Translations under genes and position numbers: made by a program
Shown: positions 1 through 8,449 of the stretch, in pieces
Position numbering within the stretch: the stretch's first letter is position 1
Layout: the number at the start of each line of letters is the position of its first letter
Origin: Streptomyces sp. NBC_00344
Lineage (GTDB): Bacteria; Actinomycetota; Actinomycetes; Streptomycetales; Streptomycetaceae
Length of the DNA stretch: 64,000 nt
NCBI RefSeq assembly: GCF_036088315.1
Contig: NZ_CP107996.1
Span: 3,056,501-3,120,500 of the forward strand
Reading direction: 5' to 3'
Notes under the pieces: model-generated
Databases searched by the model: none
What the model was told of the DNA's origin: nothing
What the model saw: only the letters and a program-made list of their open reading frames with translations

Positions 1-908
1 CCCTCGCCCGCTTCCAGGAGCGGTTCGCGCCGGCCGGCTTCCGGTCCGGGGCGTTGCTGCCGTGCTACGGCCTTGCCGAGGCGACCCTCTTCGTCGCGGG
101 CACCCCCACCGGGCGCGGCCCACGCGTCACACCCGTCGATCCAGCCGCCCTCGCACAGCACAACTTCCGGACCTCCACGGCGGGCGAGGGCGCACAGCAG
201 CTGGTCAGCAGCGGGCGCGTGCTCGATCTGGACCTGCGGATCATCGACCCCGACGCACTGGCCGAACAGCCCGCCGGCTCCATCGGTGAGATCTGGGTGC
301 GCGGCGGCAGCGTCACGCCGGGCTACTGGAACCGGCCCGACGACAACGCCCGCTCCTTCGACGCGGTCACCGCCTCAGGCGAGGAGGGCTTCCTGCGCAC
401 CGGCGACCTCGGCGTGCTGCACGACGGCGAGCTGTACGTGACCGGGCGCAGCAAGGATGTGCTCGTGGTGCGCGGACGGAATCTGTACGCGCACGACCTC
501 GAGCGCCATGTCGGTGACCTGCACGTGGGGTTCCAGGGACTGAAGGGGAGCGTTTGCGCGCTGCCGTTCGACGAGGAACAGATCGTCGTGATGCAGGAGT
601 TCCGGCCCTCCGGTACCCCGCGCGCGGACCTGCCCGCGCTGGCCCGCACGGTCCGCGGCGAGCTGAGCGAGAAGTTCGGCGTACGCGTGCCCAACGTCGT
701 CTTCCTGCGGCCGGGGCAAGTGCGGCGCACCACCAGCGGCAAGGTGCGCCGTTCGCTGATGCGGGACCTGTTCATCGCGGGCGAGCTGAAGACGGTGTAC
801 GAGGACCTCTCCCCGGAGGTCGCCCGCCGCCACCGGGCCGCCACCCCGACGGCGACCGCGTGCGCGGGGGACCCGGGGACCGACGACACCAGGAGCGCGA
901 CGGCATGA
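1..908 (+). CDS. Fatty acyl-AMP ligase (FAAL), C-terminal part
   Basis: The gene is open from the left edge (first whole codon at base 3), so the N-terminal half is missing. FAALs activate a free fatty acid as acyl-AMP and load it onto an acyl carrier protein. The adenylating-enzyme core is visible as LLPCYGLAEATL, then RTGDLG followed by YVTGRSKDVLVVRGRNLY. The C-terminal subdomain ends in RRTTSGKVRRSLMRDL, which carries the catalytic lysine. The AGF...LLPCYGLAEAT region is typical of FAALs rather than acyl-CoA ligases. Its TGA overlaps the ATG of the next gene (ATGA), so it is translationally coupled to two acyl-CoA dehydrogenase-like genes and an ACP. That context suggests it primes the lipid part of a lipopeptide. 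The substrate chain length cannot be read from this fragment. Confidence 0.9.
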   Translation, partial: LARFQERFAPAGFRSGALLPCYGLAEATLFVAGTPTGRGPRVTPVDPAALAQHNFRTSTAGEGAQQLVSSGRVLDLDLRIIDPDALAEQPAGSIGEIWVRGGSVTPGYWNRPDDNARSFDAVTASGEEGFLRTGDLGVLHDGELYVTGRSKDVLVVRGRNLYAHDLERHVGDLHVGFQGLKGSVCALPFDEEQIVVMQEFRPSGTPRADLPALARTVRGELSEKFGVRVPNVVFLRPGQVRRTTSGKVRRSLMRDLFIAGELKTVYEDLSPEVARRHRAATPTATACAGDPGTDDTRSATA

Positions 909-2680
909 CCCACCCCCTCCTGACCGACCCGGGTCCGGCCGGCCCCGGGGCCGCACTCGACCGGCTGCTCGGTGACCCGGAGAACCCGGACCGCACCTTC
1001 TCGTACGCCCGCAGCGCCGCCCTCGACGACGCCGAGACGTTCCCGCTGGAGATCTGCCGGGAGTTGGACGCGCTGGGGCTGCCCCGGCACTACGTCCCCG
1101 TGGCGCACGGCGGCGCCCTCAACGGCTACGACGAGGCACTGCACCTGATGCGGGTGATCGCCCGCCGCGACCTGACCGTGGCGATCGCGCACGGCAAGAC
1201 GTTCCTCGGTTCGGTCTGCGTCTGGGTCGCGGGCGACCCGGATCAGGCGCGCCGCCTCGGTGAACTCGTCGCGGAGGGAGCAGTCGTGGCATGGGCGCTG
1301 ACCGAACGCCTCCATGGCAGCGACCTGCTGGCCGGCGAGGTGGTCGCCGAGCCCACAGAAGGCGGTGGCTACCGGCTGTCCGGCGAGAAGTGGCTGATCA
1401 ACAACGCCACCCGGGGCCGGCTGCTGTGCGTCCTGGCGCGCACCTCGGCCAAGGGCGGCGCGCGCGGGTTCAGCGTGCTGCTCGTGGACAAGCGGGAGCT
1501 GCCTCACGACCGTTACCGGCCACTGCCCGCGCCGCCGCTGCACGGCATCCGCGGCGCCGACATCAGCGGCATCGCCTTCGACGGTGCCGAAGTGCCGGCG
1601 GCTGCCCTGGTCGGCCGCGAGGGTGACGGCATCGAGACGGTGCTCAAGAGCCTCCAGCTCACCCGCACGCTGTGCTCGTCGCTGTCGCTGGGCGCCGCCG
1701 ACCAGGCCCTCGGCATGGCCATCGAGTACACCGTCGAGCGGCACAACTTCGGCCGCCTGCTGATCGATCTGCCGCAGACCCGCCGTCTGGTCGCCGACTC
1801 GTACGCCGAGCTACTGCTCGCCGAGGCGATGGCGCTCGTGACGGCCCGCTCCCTCCACGCGCTCCCCGGTGAGCTGGCTGTCCTCTCCGCTGCCGCGAAG
1901 TTCCTCCTGCCGACCCTCGTGGACCGGCTGATCCGTCGGCTGGCCAAGGTGATGGGGTCGCGGTCGCTGCTGGCCGGGGACACGCACCGGCACGGGCGGT
2001 TCCAGAAGGTGCAGCGCGACCACCGGATCGTCGGCATCTTCGACGGCTCTACGGTTGTCAACCTCCAGGCACTGATCGCGCACTTCCCGGTACTGGCGCG
2101 CGGCTACCGGCGCGGCAGGACCGACACAGCCGGGCTGCTCGCGGCGGTCGACCTGCGGGCGGAACTGCCCGAGTTCGACCGGGAGCGGCTGGAGTTGCTG
2201 TCGCGCGCTGGGTGCAGCCCGGTGCAGGCCCTGCCGGACGCGGTCCGCGAACTGCGCGGGCTGGCGGACGCGGGCGACGTACCGGAATCCCTGGCCAAGG
2301 TGGCGACGCACTGGCAGGAGTTCACCGAAGAGCTGACCGACCGGCTCGCCGACCACCGGCCCGCCGCGTCCGGGGTGCCCGCGGAGGCGTTTGCTCTGGC
2401 CGAGCGGTACGCGGGGTGTGTCGCCGCATCCGCCGCGCTCCAGCTGTGGCTGCGCAACCGCGGCGCTGACCGCCCCGACACGGCGACCGCCGCGCTGTGG
2501 GAGTCGGGGCTGTGGCTGGAGGCAGCCCTGAGCGGTCTGCTGCACCGGCTCGCACCGCAGCTCCAGGAGCCCTGCCCGGACGACGTGGCGGAGCGGCTGG
2601 TCCAGGTGCTGCTGACACAGGCGGAGGACGGCCTGCTGCCGTCGCTGCTGCCCTACTCGCGTACGGAGAACACTCGATGA
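905..2680 (+). CDS. Acyl-CoA dehydrogenase-like desaturase, subunit/enzyme 1
   Basis: A 591-residue flavoprotein of the acyl-CoA dehydrogenase superfamily, well above the usual 380-400 residues because of a C-terminal helical extension. Long forms like this sit beside FAAL genes in lipopeptide clusters such as ramoplanin and enduracidin, where they desaturate the carrier-bound acyl chain. ALTERLHGSDLLAG resembles the family's FAD/substrate signature, YRLSGEKWLINN follows it, and RHNFG matches the FAD-contact motif R-x-x-F-G. At the place where medium-chain enzymes have the catalytic glutamate in YEGT, this protein reads IFDGST, so an aspartate could be the base. The ATG overlaps the FAAL stop and its own stop overlaps the next ATG, indicating a single operon. 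The chemistry is inferred from family and context. Confidence 0.87.
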   Translation: MTHPLLTDPGPAGPGAALDRLLGDPENPDRTFSYARSAALDDAETFPLEICRELDALGLPRHYVPVAHGGALNGYDEALHLMRVIARRDLTVAIAHGKTFLGSVCVWVAGDPDQARRLGELVAEGAVVAWALTERLHGSDLLAGEVVAEPTEGGGYRLSGEKWLINNATRGRLLCVLARTSAKGGARGFSVLLVDKRELPHDRYRPLPAPPLHGIRGADISGIAFDGAEVPAAALVGREGDGIETVLKSLQLTRTLCSSLSLGAADQALGMAIEYTVERHNFGRLLIDLPQTRRLVADSYAELLLAEAMALVTARSLHALPGELAVLSAAAKFLLPTLVDRLIRRLAKVMGSRSLLAGDTHRHGRFQKVQRDHRIVGIFDGSTVVNLQALIAHFPVLARGYRRGRTDTAGLLAAVDLRAELPEFDRERLELLSRAGCSPVQALPDAVRELRGLADAGDVPESLAKVATHWQEFTEELTDRLADHRPAASGVPAEAFALAERYAGCVAASAALQLWLRNRGADRPDTATAALWESGLWLEAALSGLLHRLAPQLQEPCPDDVAERLVQVLLTQAEDGLLPSLLPYSRTENTR

Positions 2681-4368
2681 CCGCGACTGTCGAATCGCTG
2701 GACGCCCTCCTCGGCGACCCGGGCGACCGCGCCAACCCGCTCGGCCACGAGGCGTTTCTCGCCGCCGACGAGCGCGGCGAGCTGCCGCACGCCGGTCGTG
2801 CGGCCCTGGAGGCGTGCGGGCTCGGGGCCGCTTTCGTGCCCCGCGAACTCGGTGGCGCTCTCGGCGAGATGGACGCTCTGGCGCGGCTGCTGCGTCCGCT
2901 GTTCGGGCGGGACGGCGCGCTGGCGCTGGGCCTCGGCGGCATCAACCTGATCGCGGCCGCCCCGGTCTGGACTGCGGGCTCCGAAGCGCAGCGCGGACAC
3001 CTCGCGAACGTCCTGCTGAACGGCGGCCAGTCCGCCGGCGCCTACACCGAACTGGCCACCGGCCACGACCTGGTCCGCTCCCGGGTCCGGGCGACCGCGT
3101 CGGGCAACGGCTTCCTTCTGTCCGGCCGCAAGGAAGTCATCAACAACGTGTCCCGGGCGCACACGGTCACCGTGCTCGCCCGCACCGGCGACGGCACGGG
3201 CAGCCGGGACCATTCGCTGTTCCTGCTGGACATGGACGCGGTGGCGCGCGACAGCGTCGCGTTCCTGCCCCGCTTCCGCACGTCCGGCCTCCGCGCGATG
3301 CACCTGAGCGGCGTCGACTTCCGCGACTGCCCGGTCCCCGCCTCGGCGATGGTCGGCGAGCCCGGCACCGCATTGGAGACGGTGCTGCGCGCCTTCCAGG
3401 TCACGAAGTCCGTTCTCACATCAGCCATGCTGGGCTGCCTCGACAGCCAACTCCGCGTCGTCACCGGTTTCGTTCGCGAACGGCGGCTGTACGGGGCGTC
3501 GATCGGCGAGTTGCCCCTGGTCAGGTCGCAACTCACGAGTGCCTTCACCGAATTGCTGATCTCGGATTGCCTCGCCACGACCGCGTGCAGGGCGTTGCAT
3601 CTGCTGCCCCGGCAGACCGGCGCGTACGCTGCCGCCACCAAGTACCTTGTGCCGGAGCTCGTCCAGGACGCCTCCGACGACTTGTCCGTCGTCCTCGGCG
3701 CCCGCTCGTTCCTGCGCGACGGACCCTACGGCACGTTCCAGAAGCACGCACGGGACCTACCGGTGGCCTCGCTGGCGCACATGGGCGCGACACCCTGCCA
3801 GGCAATGCTGATCCCGCAACTGCCGCGGCTGGCCAAGCGCAGCTGGTTCGTCTCCGGGCCTGCACCCACCGAGCTGTTCCGGTACGGGACACCGCTGCCG
3901 GACGCGGACCTCGGGCGCCTGGACATGACGGCGGCCGCCGACGACCGGCTCATCGGCACCCTCCTCGCCGTTGCCGACGAGCTCAACGGCGACCTGCGGC
4001 TGGGCCCGCTCTGCCGGGTGCTGCGCGCCGAGCTGGCCGCGCTGCGCGACGCATGCGCCGCACTGCCGCCCCGCGAACGCAGCCCGCTGACCGGCCCCGC
4101 CGGCTTCCGGCTCGCCGAGCGGTACGCGCTGCTGCTGGCCGCCGCTGCCTGCCTGGGCGTGTGGTGGCACAACCGGCACCGCGCGGACCCGTTCCTCACG
4201 GACGACACCTGGCTGACAGCGGCCCTGCGCCGGCTCACCGCCCGGCTCGGACACCCAGTCGCGCCGGGCGCCGACGATACCGCCGTCACCGACGCGCTGT
4301 TCCGTGAGCTGCTGTCCCGGCACGACGCGCTACGCGCATTCGACCTCGTGGGCCGGAGCCTGCGATGA
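2677..4368 (+). CDS. Acyl-CoA dehydrogenase-like protein 2 (catalytic carboxylate replaced)
   Basis: A 563-residue paralogue of the preceding gene, translated from an ATGA overlap. AYTELATGHDLV and FLLSGRKEVINN correspond to the FAD/substrate motifs, RRLYG replaces the R-x-x-F-G motif, and the C-terminal extension is retained. Aligned by eye, the segment that reads IFDGST in the neighbour reads LAHMGAT here, so the canonical Glu/Asp base is a methionine. In actinobacterial alpha2-beta2 acyl-CoA dehydrogenases such as the mycobacterial ChsE pairs, two adjacent genes form one enzyme and only one subunit keeps the catalytic base. That could apply here. Alternatively this protein uses a base elsewhere in the fold and makes a second double bond, as proposed for dienoyl lipid tails. 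Confidence 0.85.
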   Translation: MTATVESLDALLGDPGDRANPLGHEAFLAADERGELPHAGRAALEACGLGAAFVPRELGGALGEMDALARLLRPLFGRDGALALGLGGINLIAAAPVWTAGSEAQRGHLANVLLNGGQSAGAYTELATGHDLVRSRVRATASGNGFLLSGRKEVINNVSRAHTVTVLARTGDGTGSRDHSLFLLDMDAVARDSVAFLPRFRTSGLRAMHLSGVDFRDCPVPASAMVGEPGTALETVLRAFQVTKSVLTSAMLGCLDSQLRVVTGFVRERRLYGASIGELPLVRSQLTSAFTELLISDCLATTACRALHLLPRQTGAYAAATKYLVPELVQDASDDLSVVLGARSFLRDGPYGTFQKHARDLPVASLAHMGATPCQAMLIPQLPRLAKRSWFVSGPAPTELFRYGTPLPDADLGRLDMTAAADDRLIGTLLAVADELNGDLRLGPLCRVLRAELAALRDACAALPPRERSPLTGPAGFRLAERYALLLAAAACLGVWWHNRHRADPFLTDDTWLTAALRRLTARLGHPVAPGADDTAVTDALFRELLSRHDALRAFDLVGRSLR

Positions 4369-4424
4369 GCACCCGGCGCAGCCCCTACCGACACGTCCAC
4401 CTGTTTGTGGAAAGGAAACCCCGC

Positions 4425-4706
4425 ATGACCTCCTCCGCCGCGCCCCTGACGACCACCGAAGGCATCCAGACCTGGCTGCGTGCACGCGTGTCGCACTATG
4501 TGAACATCCCGGTCGAACAGATCCGCATCGATGTCCGGCTGACCGACTACGGCATGGACTCGCTCGCCGCGCTGACCTTCTCCGGCGAGATCGAGGACGA
4601 GTACGGCATCGAGGTCCCGGCCACCATGGCATGGGACCACCCCACGATCGTGGCGATCAGTGTACTGCTGCGCCGGCGCATCGACGATGCGGCCACCGCC
4701 AGTTGA
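4425..4706 (+). CDS. Acyl carrier protein for the FAAL/dehydrogenase module
   Basis: A 93-residue carrier protein with the 4'-phosphopantetheine site GMDSLAAL (Ser46) and the downstream segment EDEYGIEVP expected of type II carriers. It is the probable acceptor for the acyl-AMP made by the FAAL and the scaffold on which the two dehydrogenase-like proteins act. I chose the ATG preceded by GGAAAGGAAA at 7-8 bases. An upstream ATG at 4365 overlaps the previous stop and would add 20 poorly conserved-looking residues, so coupling through that codon remains possible. Its stop codon lies inside the left arm of a very long hairpin that ends the operon. Confidence 0.9.
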   Translation: MTSSAAPLTTTEGIQTWLRARVSHYVNIPVEQIRIDVRLTDYGMDSLAALTFSGEIEDEYGIEVPATMAWDHPTIVAISVLLRRRIDDAATAS

Positions 4707-4780
4707 TCTGTGCCGCGCGTACGGGAGTGGCCGCACGGTCCGGGACCGTGCGGCCACTCCCGTACGCGCGGCACAGATCA
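4704..4780. terminator. 37-bp perfect-stem bidirectional terminator between convergent operons
   Basis: Bases 4704-4740 and 4744-4780 are exact reverse complements around the loop CGG. The TGA of the carrier protein gene is the first three bases, and the TGA of the convergent LOG gene is the last three (TCA on the plus strand). The hairpin can serve transcripts arriving from both sides. There is no T-run, as is common for Streptomyces terminators. Confidence 0.9.
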
Positions 4781-5383
4781 GTCGGTGAGCGCGGGCACCG
4801 GGACCCGACGGCAGCCGAGCAGGTCCAGCGCGTGCCGCAGATCGTCCGTGTCATGGACGAGAGCGCGCTCGCCGGGAGCGAGGAAGCCCTGCTCGACGAG
4901 GTGGTCGAGGAGACGGATCAGCGGATCGTAGAAGCCGTCACGGTTGACCAGCACGAGGGGCTTGGCGTGGAAGCCGAGCTGGTTCCAGGTGGCCACCTCC
5001 ATCACCTCGTCAAGGGTGCCGATGCCGCCGGGCAGCACCGCGAACGCATCGGACAGCCGGTACATCAGCGCCTTCCGTTCGTGCATGTTGCGGACGACGA
5101 AGACCTCGCCGTGCACGCCGGTGGACTTCTCGCGCTCGCGCAGGTCGTGCGGGACGATGCCAGTGACACCGGCACCGCCGGCCAGCACGGCGGTGGCCAC
5201 CGCGTGCATGACGCCGCTGCCGCCCGCGCCGTAGACCAGGCCGGCACCGCGCGCGGCCATCGCCGCACCGAAATCGTGGGCGAGAGCCACGTGTTCGGCG
5301 CCCAAGCCGGGACGGGAACCGCAGAACACGGCGATCTTGTGGGTGTGCGTACCAGTCTGGGTACCCGTAGGGAAACTGGACAT
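4778..5383 (-). CDS. LOG-family (TIGR00730-type) nucleotide 5'-monophosphate phosphoribohydrolase-like protein
   Basis: A 201-residue Rossmann-fold protein once annotated as lysine decarboxylase. The family signature is clear: AVFCGSRPG near the N-terminus, NMHERKALM, then PGGIGTLDEVMEV, which holds the phosphoribosyl-binding glycines and the catalytic glutamate. Characterised members hydrolyse the N-glycosidic bond of cytokinin riboside monophosphates or AMP, releasing the base and ribose 5-phosphate. It is the last gene of the minus-strand operon, 93 bp after the adenylation domain gene. I placed the start at the ATG with GGAG 7 bases upstream; an ATG six codons earlier lacks a ribosome site. 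Its role in this cluster is unknown. Acting on AMP released by the adenylating enzymes is one speculation. Confidence 0.85.
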   Translation of the reverse strand: MSSFPTGTQTGTHTHKIAVFCGSRPGLGAEHVALAHDFGAAMAARGAGLVYGAGGSGVMHAVATAVLAGGAGVTGIVPHDLREREKSTGVHGEVFVVRNMHERKALMYRLSDAFAVLPGGIGTLDEVMEVATWNQLGFHAKPLVLVNRDGFYDPLIRLLDHLVEQGFLAPGERALVHDTDDLRHALDLLGCRRVPVPALTD

Positions 5384-5476
5384 GAAGCGTCTCCAGGACA
5401 TGAGGAATCGCGCCCCGTCGCCGGGCCACTGAGTGAGGGGTCAGTCAGGAGGGTTCGGGTCGGGCGGGCCGCCCGC

Positions 5477-6985
5477 TCAGCGGCCCGTTGCGGTGAACCG
5501 GGCGAGCAGGGCAGCCTGATCGAGCTTTCCGTTGGCGGTCGTGGGGAAGGCGTCCACCAGACGCACGGTGGCGGGCACCATGTAGTGCGGGAGGGCCCCC
5601 GCGAGCGCCTTGCGGATGATCGCGGGGTCGGGGTCGGGCCAGTCGCCGAGTGCGGTACAGAAGAGGGCGAGCCGTTCGTACGACCCGTCGGCGCCGCGCA
5701 CCGGGACCACGTGGGCCGCTCGGACGCCCGGCACGCGGGCGGCCACGGACTCGATCTCGGTGGGTTCCACACGGTGGCCGAAGATCTTGATCTGCCGGTC
5801 GGCGCGGCCGAGGAAGTGCAGGACGCCGTCCGCGTCCCGGACGCCGAGGTCACCGGTGCGGTAGAGCCGCAGGGTCTGCCCGTCGAGGTCGACGGTGACG
5901 AACGCGGCCTCAGTTGCCTCCGGACGGGCCAGATACCCGGCCGCCAGCCCCTCGCCGGAGACACAGATCTCCCCCGATGTGCCGTCCGGCACAGGCGTGC
6001 CGCCCTGCAGCAGATGGATGTCGGTGCGGGGCACGGGCAAGCCGATCGGCACCCCGCCCGGCCGATCGCAGTCCTCGGGGCGCACGGTTCGCGTGGTGAC
6101 GAAGACACAGCTCTCGACCGGCCCGTACCCGTTGATGAGGGTGATCTCCGGGTGGGCGTCGAGGAACTCCCGTACATGCGGCGGTGACAGACGTTCGCCG
6201 CCGGTCAGCACCTGGCGCATACCGGCGAAGCAGTCCGGGTCCTCCTCGACGAACAGGTTGAACATCGAGGCGGTGAGCCACATCGTGTCGACGCCCGGGC
6301 CGGCGATGAGGGCGCGCAGATCGTCGGGGAACAGCACGTCCTCGCGGACCACGACGGCCGTGCCACCGGTGGTGAGAGACCCCCACAGCTCCATCGCGAA
6401 CGCGTCCCACGGAACAGGCGCGGCCAGCGGGATCACCCGGCCGGGCCCGAACTCGGCGAACGTGCCCGGGCCGAACAGCCGGGTCGTCGCCCGGTGCGGC
6501 GACAGCACGCCCTTGGGCTCCCCGGTGGTGCCGGACGTGAGAAACACCATGGCGACGGCAGAGTCCGGGACCGCGACGCGGGTGCGGCCGCGCGGGTCGG
6601 GGACGATGTCCGCGAAGTCCGGCGGCGTCCACTCCGGCACGCCGAGACCCGCGCCGGAGTCGCCTTCGGTGACCACAACCCGGGCGTCCAGTGTCTGGAT
6701 CGCGCCGCGGATCCGGTCGGTCGGCCAGCGTCGGTCCAGCGCCGCGTAGGCGGCCCCGCACTTGAGCACGGCCAGGACCGCGGCGACAAACCGCGCCGAA
6801 CGCGGCAGCAGCACGGGAACCAGATCACCGGGGCCGATGCCCAGGCCGGCCAGGTGCGCCGCGTACGTCTCGGCGACCGCGTCGAGCGTGCGGTAGTCGA
6901 CGCGTACATCCCCGTCGATCAGTGCGACCGCGTCGGGCCGAGTCTCGGCCTGCGCGGTGACCGCTGTGTGGATGAGCCCGCTCAC
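5477..6985 (-). CDS. Stand-alone NRPS adenylation domain
   Basis: A 502-residue amino-acid-activating enzyme with the adenylation core motifs in order: FLTSGTTGEPKGV (A3), WDAFAMELWG (A4), INGYGPVES (A5), YRTGDLG (A7), a GRADRQIKIFGHRVEPTEIE segment (A8) and TTANGKLDQ with the catalytic lysine (A10). Aligning by eye to GrsA gives the pocket residues D-A-M-W-L-G-G-V-F-K. These resemble valine and other branched aliphatic codes, so a Val/Ile/Leu-like substrate is a reasonable but unverified guess. The GTG start overlaps the stop of the carrier protein gene (GTGA), so the two should be made together. No condensation or thioesterase domain is attached, so product assembly must be completed by genes outside the window. 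Confidence 0.92.
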   Translation of the reverse strand: MSGLIHTAVTAQAETRPDAVALIDGDVRVDYRTLDAVAETYAAHLAGLGIGPGDLVPVLLPRSARFVAAVLAVLKCGAAYAALDRRWPTDRIRGAIQTLDARVVVTEGDSGAGLGVPEWTPPDFADIVPDPRGRTRVAVPDSAVAMVFLTSGTTGEPKGVLSPHRATTRLFGPGTFAEFGPGRVIPLAAPVPWDAFAMELWGSLTTGGTAVVVREDVLFPDDLRALIAGPGVDTMWLTASMFNLFVEEDPDCFAGMRQVLTGGERLSPPHVREFLDAHPEITLINGYGPVESCVFVTTRTVRPEDCDRPGGVPIGLPVPRTDIHLLQGGTPVPDGTSGEICVSGEGLAAGYLARPEATEAAFVTVDLDGQTLRLYRTGDLGVRDADGVLHFLGRADRQIKIFGHRVEPTEIESVAARVPGVRAAHVVPVRGADGSYERLALFCTALGDWPDPDPAIIRKALAGALPHYMVPATVRLVDAFPTTANGKLDQAALLARFTATGR

Positions 6986-7257
6986 GGCCTGGCTCCTTCG
7001 ACGCGGGCCGCCGCGACGACGGCGGCGAGGTCCTGGAGCGAGGCGGCCGCGAACACGGCTTTGGCGGGCACGCGGACACCGAACTCGCTGCGGATGCGGC
7101 GGGTGACCTGGATACCGAGGAGGCTGTTGCCGCCGCGATCGAAGAAGTTGTCGGCGCCCCGGACCTGTTCGGTGTCCAGGACCTCGCGGTGGATACGGAG
7201 GAGCACCTCCAGGGTCTGATGGGTCAGGGACGCTTCAGTCGCGCTCTCTTGGGTCAC
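6982..7257 (-). CDS. Stand-alone peptidyl carrier protein
   Basis: A 91-residue carrier protein with FFDRGGNSLLGIQV, the peptidyl-carrier form of the phosphopantetheine site (Ser45), distinct from the GMDSL site of the fatty acyl carrier at 4425. It lies between the oxygenase gene (31 bp upstream) and the adenylation gene (4-bp overlap). That arrangement is used by many clusters to oxidise an amino acid while it is held as an aminoacyl thioester. The GTG start is preceded by AGGAGGGGAG at suitable spacing. Likely partners are the adjacent adenylation domain and either or both of the oxygenases encoded nearby. Confidence 0.92.
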   Translation of the reverse strand: MTQESATEASLTHQTLEVLLRIHREVLDTEQVRGADNFFDRGGNSLLGIQVTRRIRSEFGVRVPAKAVFAAASLQDLAAVVAAARVEGARP

Positions 7258-7288
7258 CTCGGTCTCCCCTCCTGTCCTGCTCGCGTCC

Positions 7289-8233
7289 TCAGTTGCACAT
7301 CGCCACGAGGATGCGGCGGTCCCCGGCGTAGGAGCGACGGCCGTGGCCGACGAGAACGTTGTCGATGAGCAGCAGGTCGCCCTGGTGCCAGTCGACGTCC
7401 ACGGCGAATTCCAGACCGCGGTCGCGGATCTGCGTGACGTACTGCGTGGGGATCGGGGAGCCGTCGGCGAACGTCACGTTCTGCGGGAGCTCGTCGGCGG
7501 GCAGCACCTTGGCGAGGGCGGCAGCGGTCTCGTCGCCCAGGCCGGCCGGGTGCCACTGGTCGGCCTGGTTGAACCAGACCTCGTCGCCGGTCAGCGGGTG
7601 CCGTGTTGTCGAGGGCCGGTCCTGCGACACACGCAGCCCGCCGTCGCGCAGCCACGTCCAGCTGGCCTCGGTCTCCTGCAGGAAGGCCTCGACGTCTTCG
7701 CGGCCCTCGGTCTCGAAGGTGTCCTGCCAGCTCTTGCCGAGCCCACGGCCGCCGTGCAGGTTCTGGGTGTAGCGCACGCCGTCGGCGAACGCCTCACGCA
7801 CCTCGTCATCCAGCGACGCCAGCCACAGCGTGCCGTCGACGACGGGCGTCGCCCCGCCGCTCGCGGGCGCCACCACACAGGTGAACAGCAACCGGGTGGG
7901 CCAGGCGTGTGCGTACGACAGCTCGTTGTGCATGGAGATGACGTACTCGGCCGGGTACTCGGTCGAGGTGTAGACGTTGTTGCCGACCTTGGTGCGCGGC
8001 GAGTTGCCGTGCACATACGCGAGCCGGTTCGGCAGAAGGTGGTCCATGACCGGGTCGAGTTCGGCCTCCGCGACACCGAACCCCCGGAGGACCAGAGCCT
8101 TCTTCTCGGCGAGCAGACCCTCCAGGTCGTCGAGGGTGCTCAGGTACGCGGCGAGACCGTCGGCGTCCGCCGTGGTCTCCGCCTCCTCGGGGGTGATCTC
8201 CAGCGGCTTCCAGGCAGCCCGGGAATTCTCCAT
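7289..8233 (-). CDS. TauD/SyrP-family Fe(II)/2-oxoglutarate-dependent oxygenase
   Basis: A 314-residue non-haem iron oxygenase. The facial triad is visible as His102 and Glu104 in ISMHNELSYAHAWP and His297 in NVLVGHGRRSY, with arginines just after the second histidine for 2-oxoglutarate. The HNE form instead of HxD, and the following SYAHAWP, match SyrP, which beta-hydroxylates carrier-bound aspartate in syringomycin assembly. Because it is the first gene of an operon with a carrier protein and an adenylation domain, beta-hydroxylation of an aminoacyl thioester is the favoured role. The start has AGGAGGAG upstream. An earlier in-frame region out to 8836 is excluded because it crosses the divergent promoter region and MbtH. 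Confidence 0.9.
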   Translation of the reverse strand: MENSRAAWKPLEITPEEAETTADADGLAAYLSTLDDLEGLLAEKKALVLRGFGVAEAELDPVMDHLLPNRLAYVHGNSPRTKVGNNVYTSTEYPAEYVISMHNELSYAHAWPTRLLFTCVVAPASGGATPVVDGTLWLASLDDEVREAFADGVRYTQNLHGGRGLGKSWQDTFETEGREDVEAFLQETEASWTWLRDGGLRVSQDRPSTTRHPLTGDEVWFNQADQWHPAGLGDETAAALAKVLPADELPQNVTFADGSPIPTQYVTQIRDRGLEFAVDVDWHQGDLLLIDNVLVGHGRRSYAGDRRILVAMCN

Positions 8234-8449
8234 CGGGATCGTCTCCTCCTGCGTCGGGTACTCCGTCAAGGGGCTGAGTAATCCGCGGCGTACGGGCACG
8301 CGAATCGGCGCCGTCGGCACGCTAGGAGGGGCGGCTATATTCCGCCGATATCGACGAGAGACGGGAAGACGAGGCCCAAAGGGATAGAGAAGGTATAGCG
8401 GCCTGCTCGATGGTCTCTTCGCGAATAGACCCGAATCCGAGGAGCCCTC
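8234..8449. promoter_or_regulatory. Divergent promoter region between oxygenase operon and MbtH-P450
   Basis: This 216-bp gap separates two divergent transcription units of the same cluster, so it must carry promoters for both. It includes an A+T-richer stretch around 8335-8405 (GCTATATTCCGCC and AGGTATAGC) unlike the surrounding coding DNA. I could not identify a specific operator. Confidence 0.6.

Noticed and set aside
323..1744. Long minus-strand open frame opposite the FAAL and first dehydrogenase genes
   Set aside because: Frames opposite high-G+C coding DNA stay open by composition. The product has no motif and conflicts with two clear genes.
4304..6187. 627-codon plus-strand frame across the terminator and the LOG/adenylation genes
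   Set aside because: It is antisense to two well-supported genes, passes through the 37-bp hairpin and shows no protein family features.
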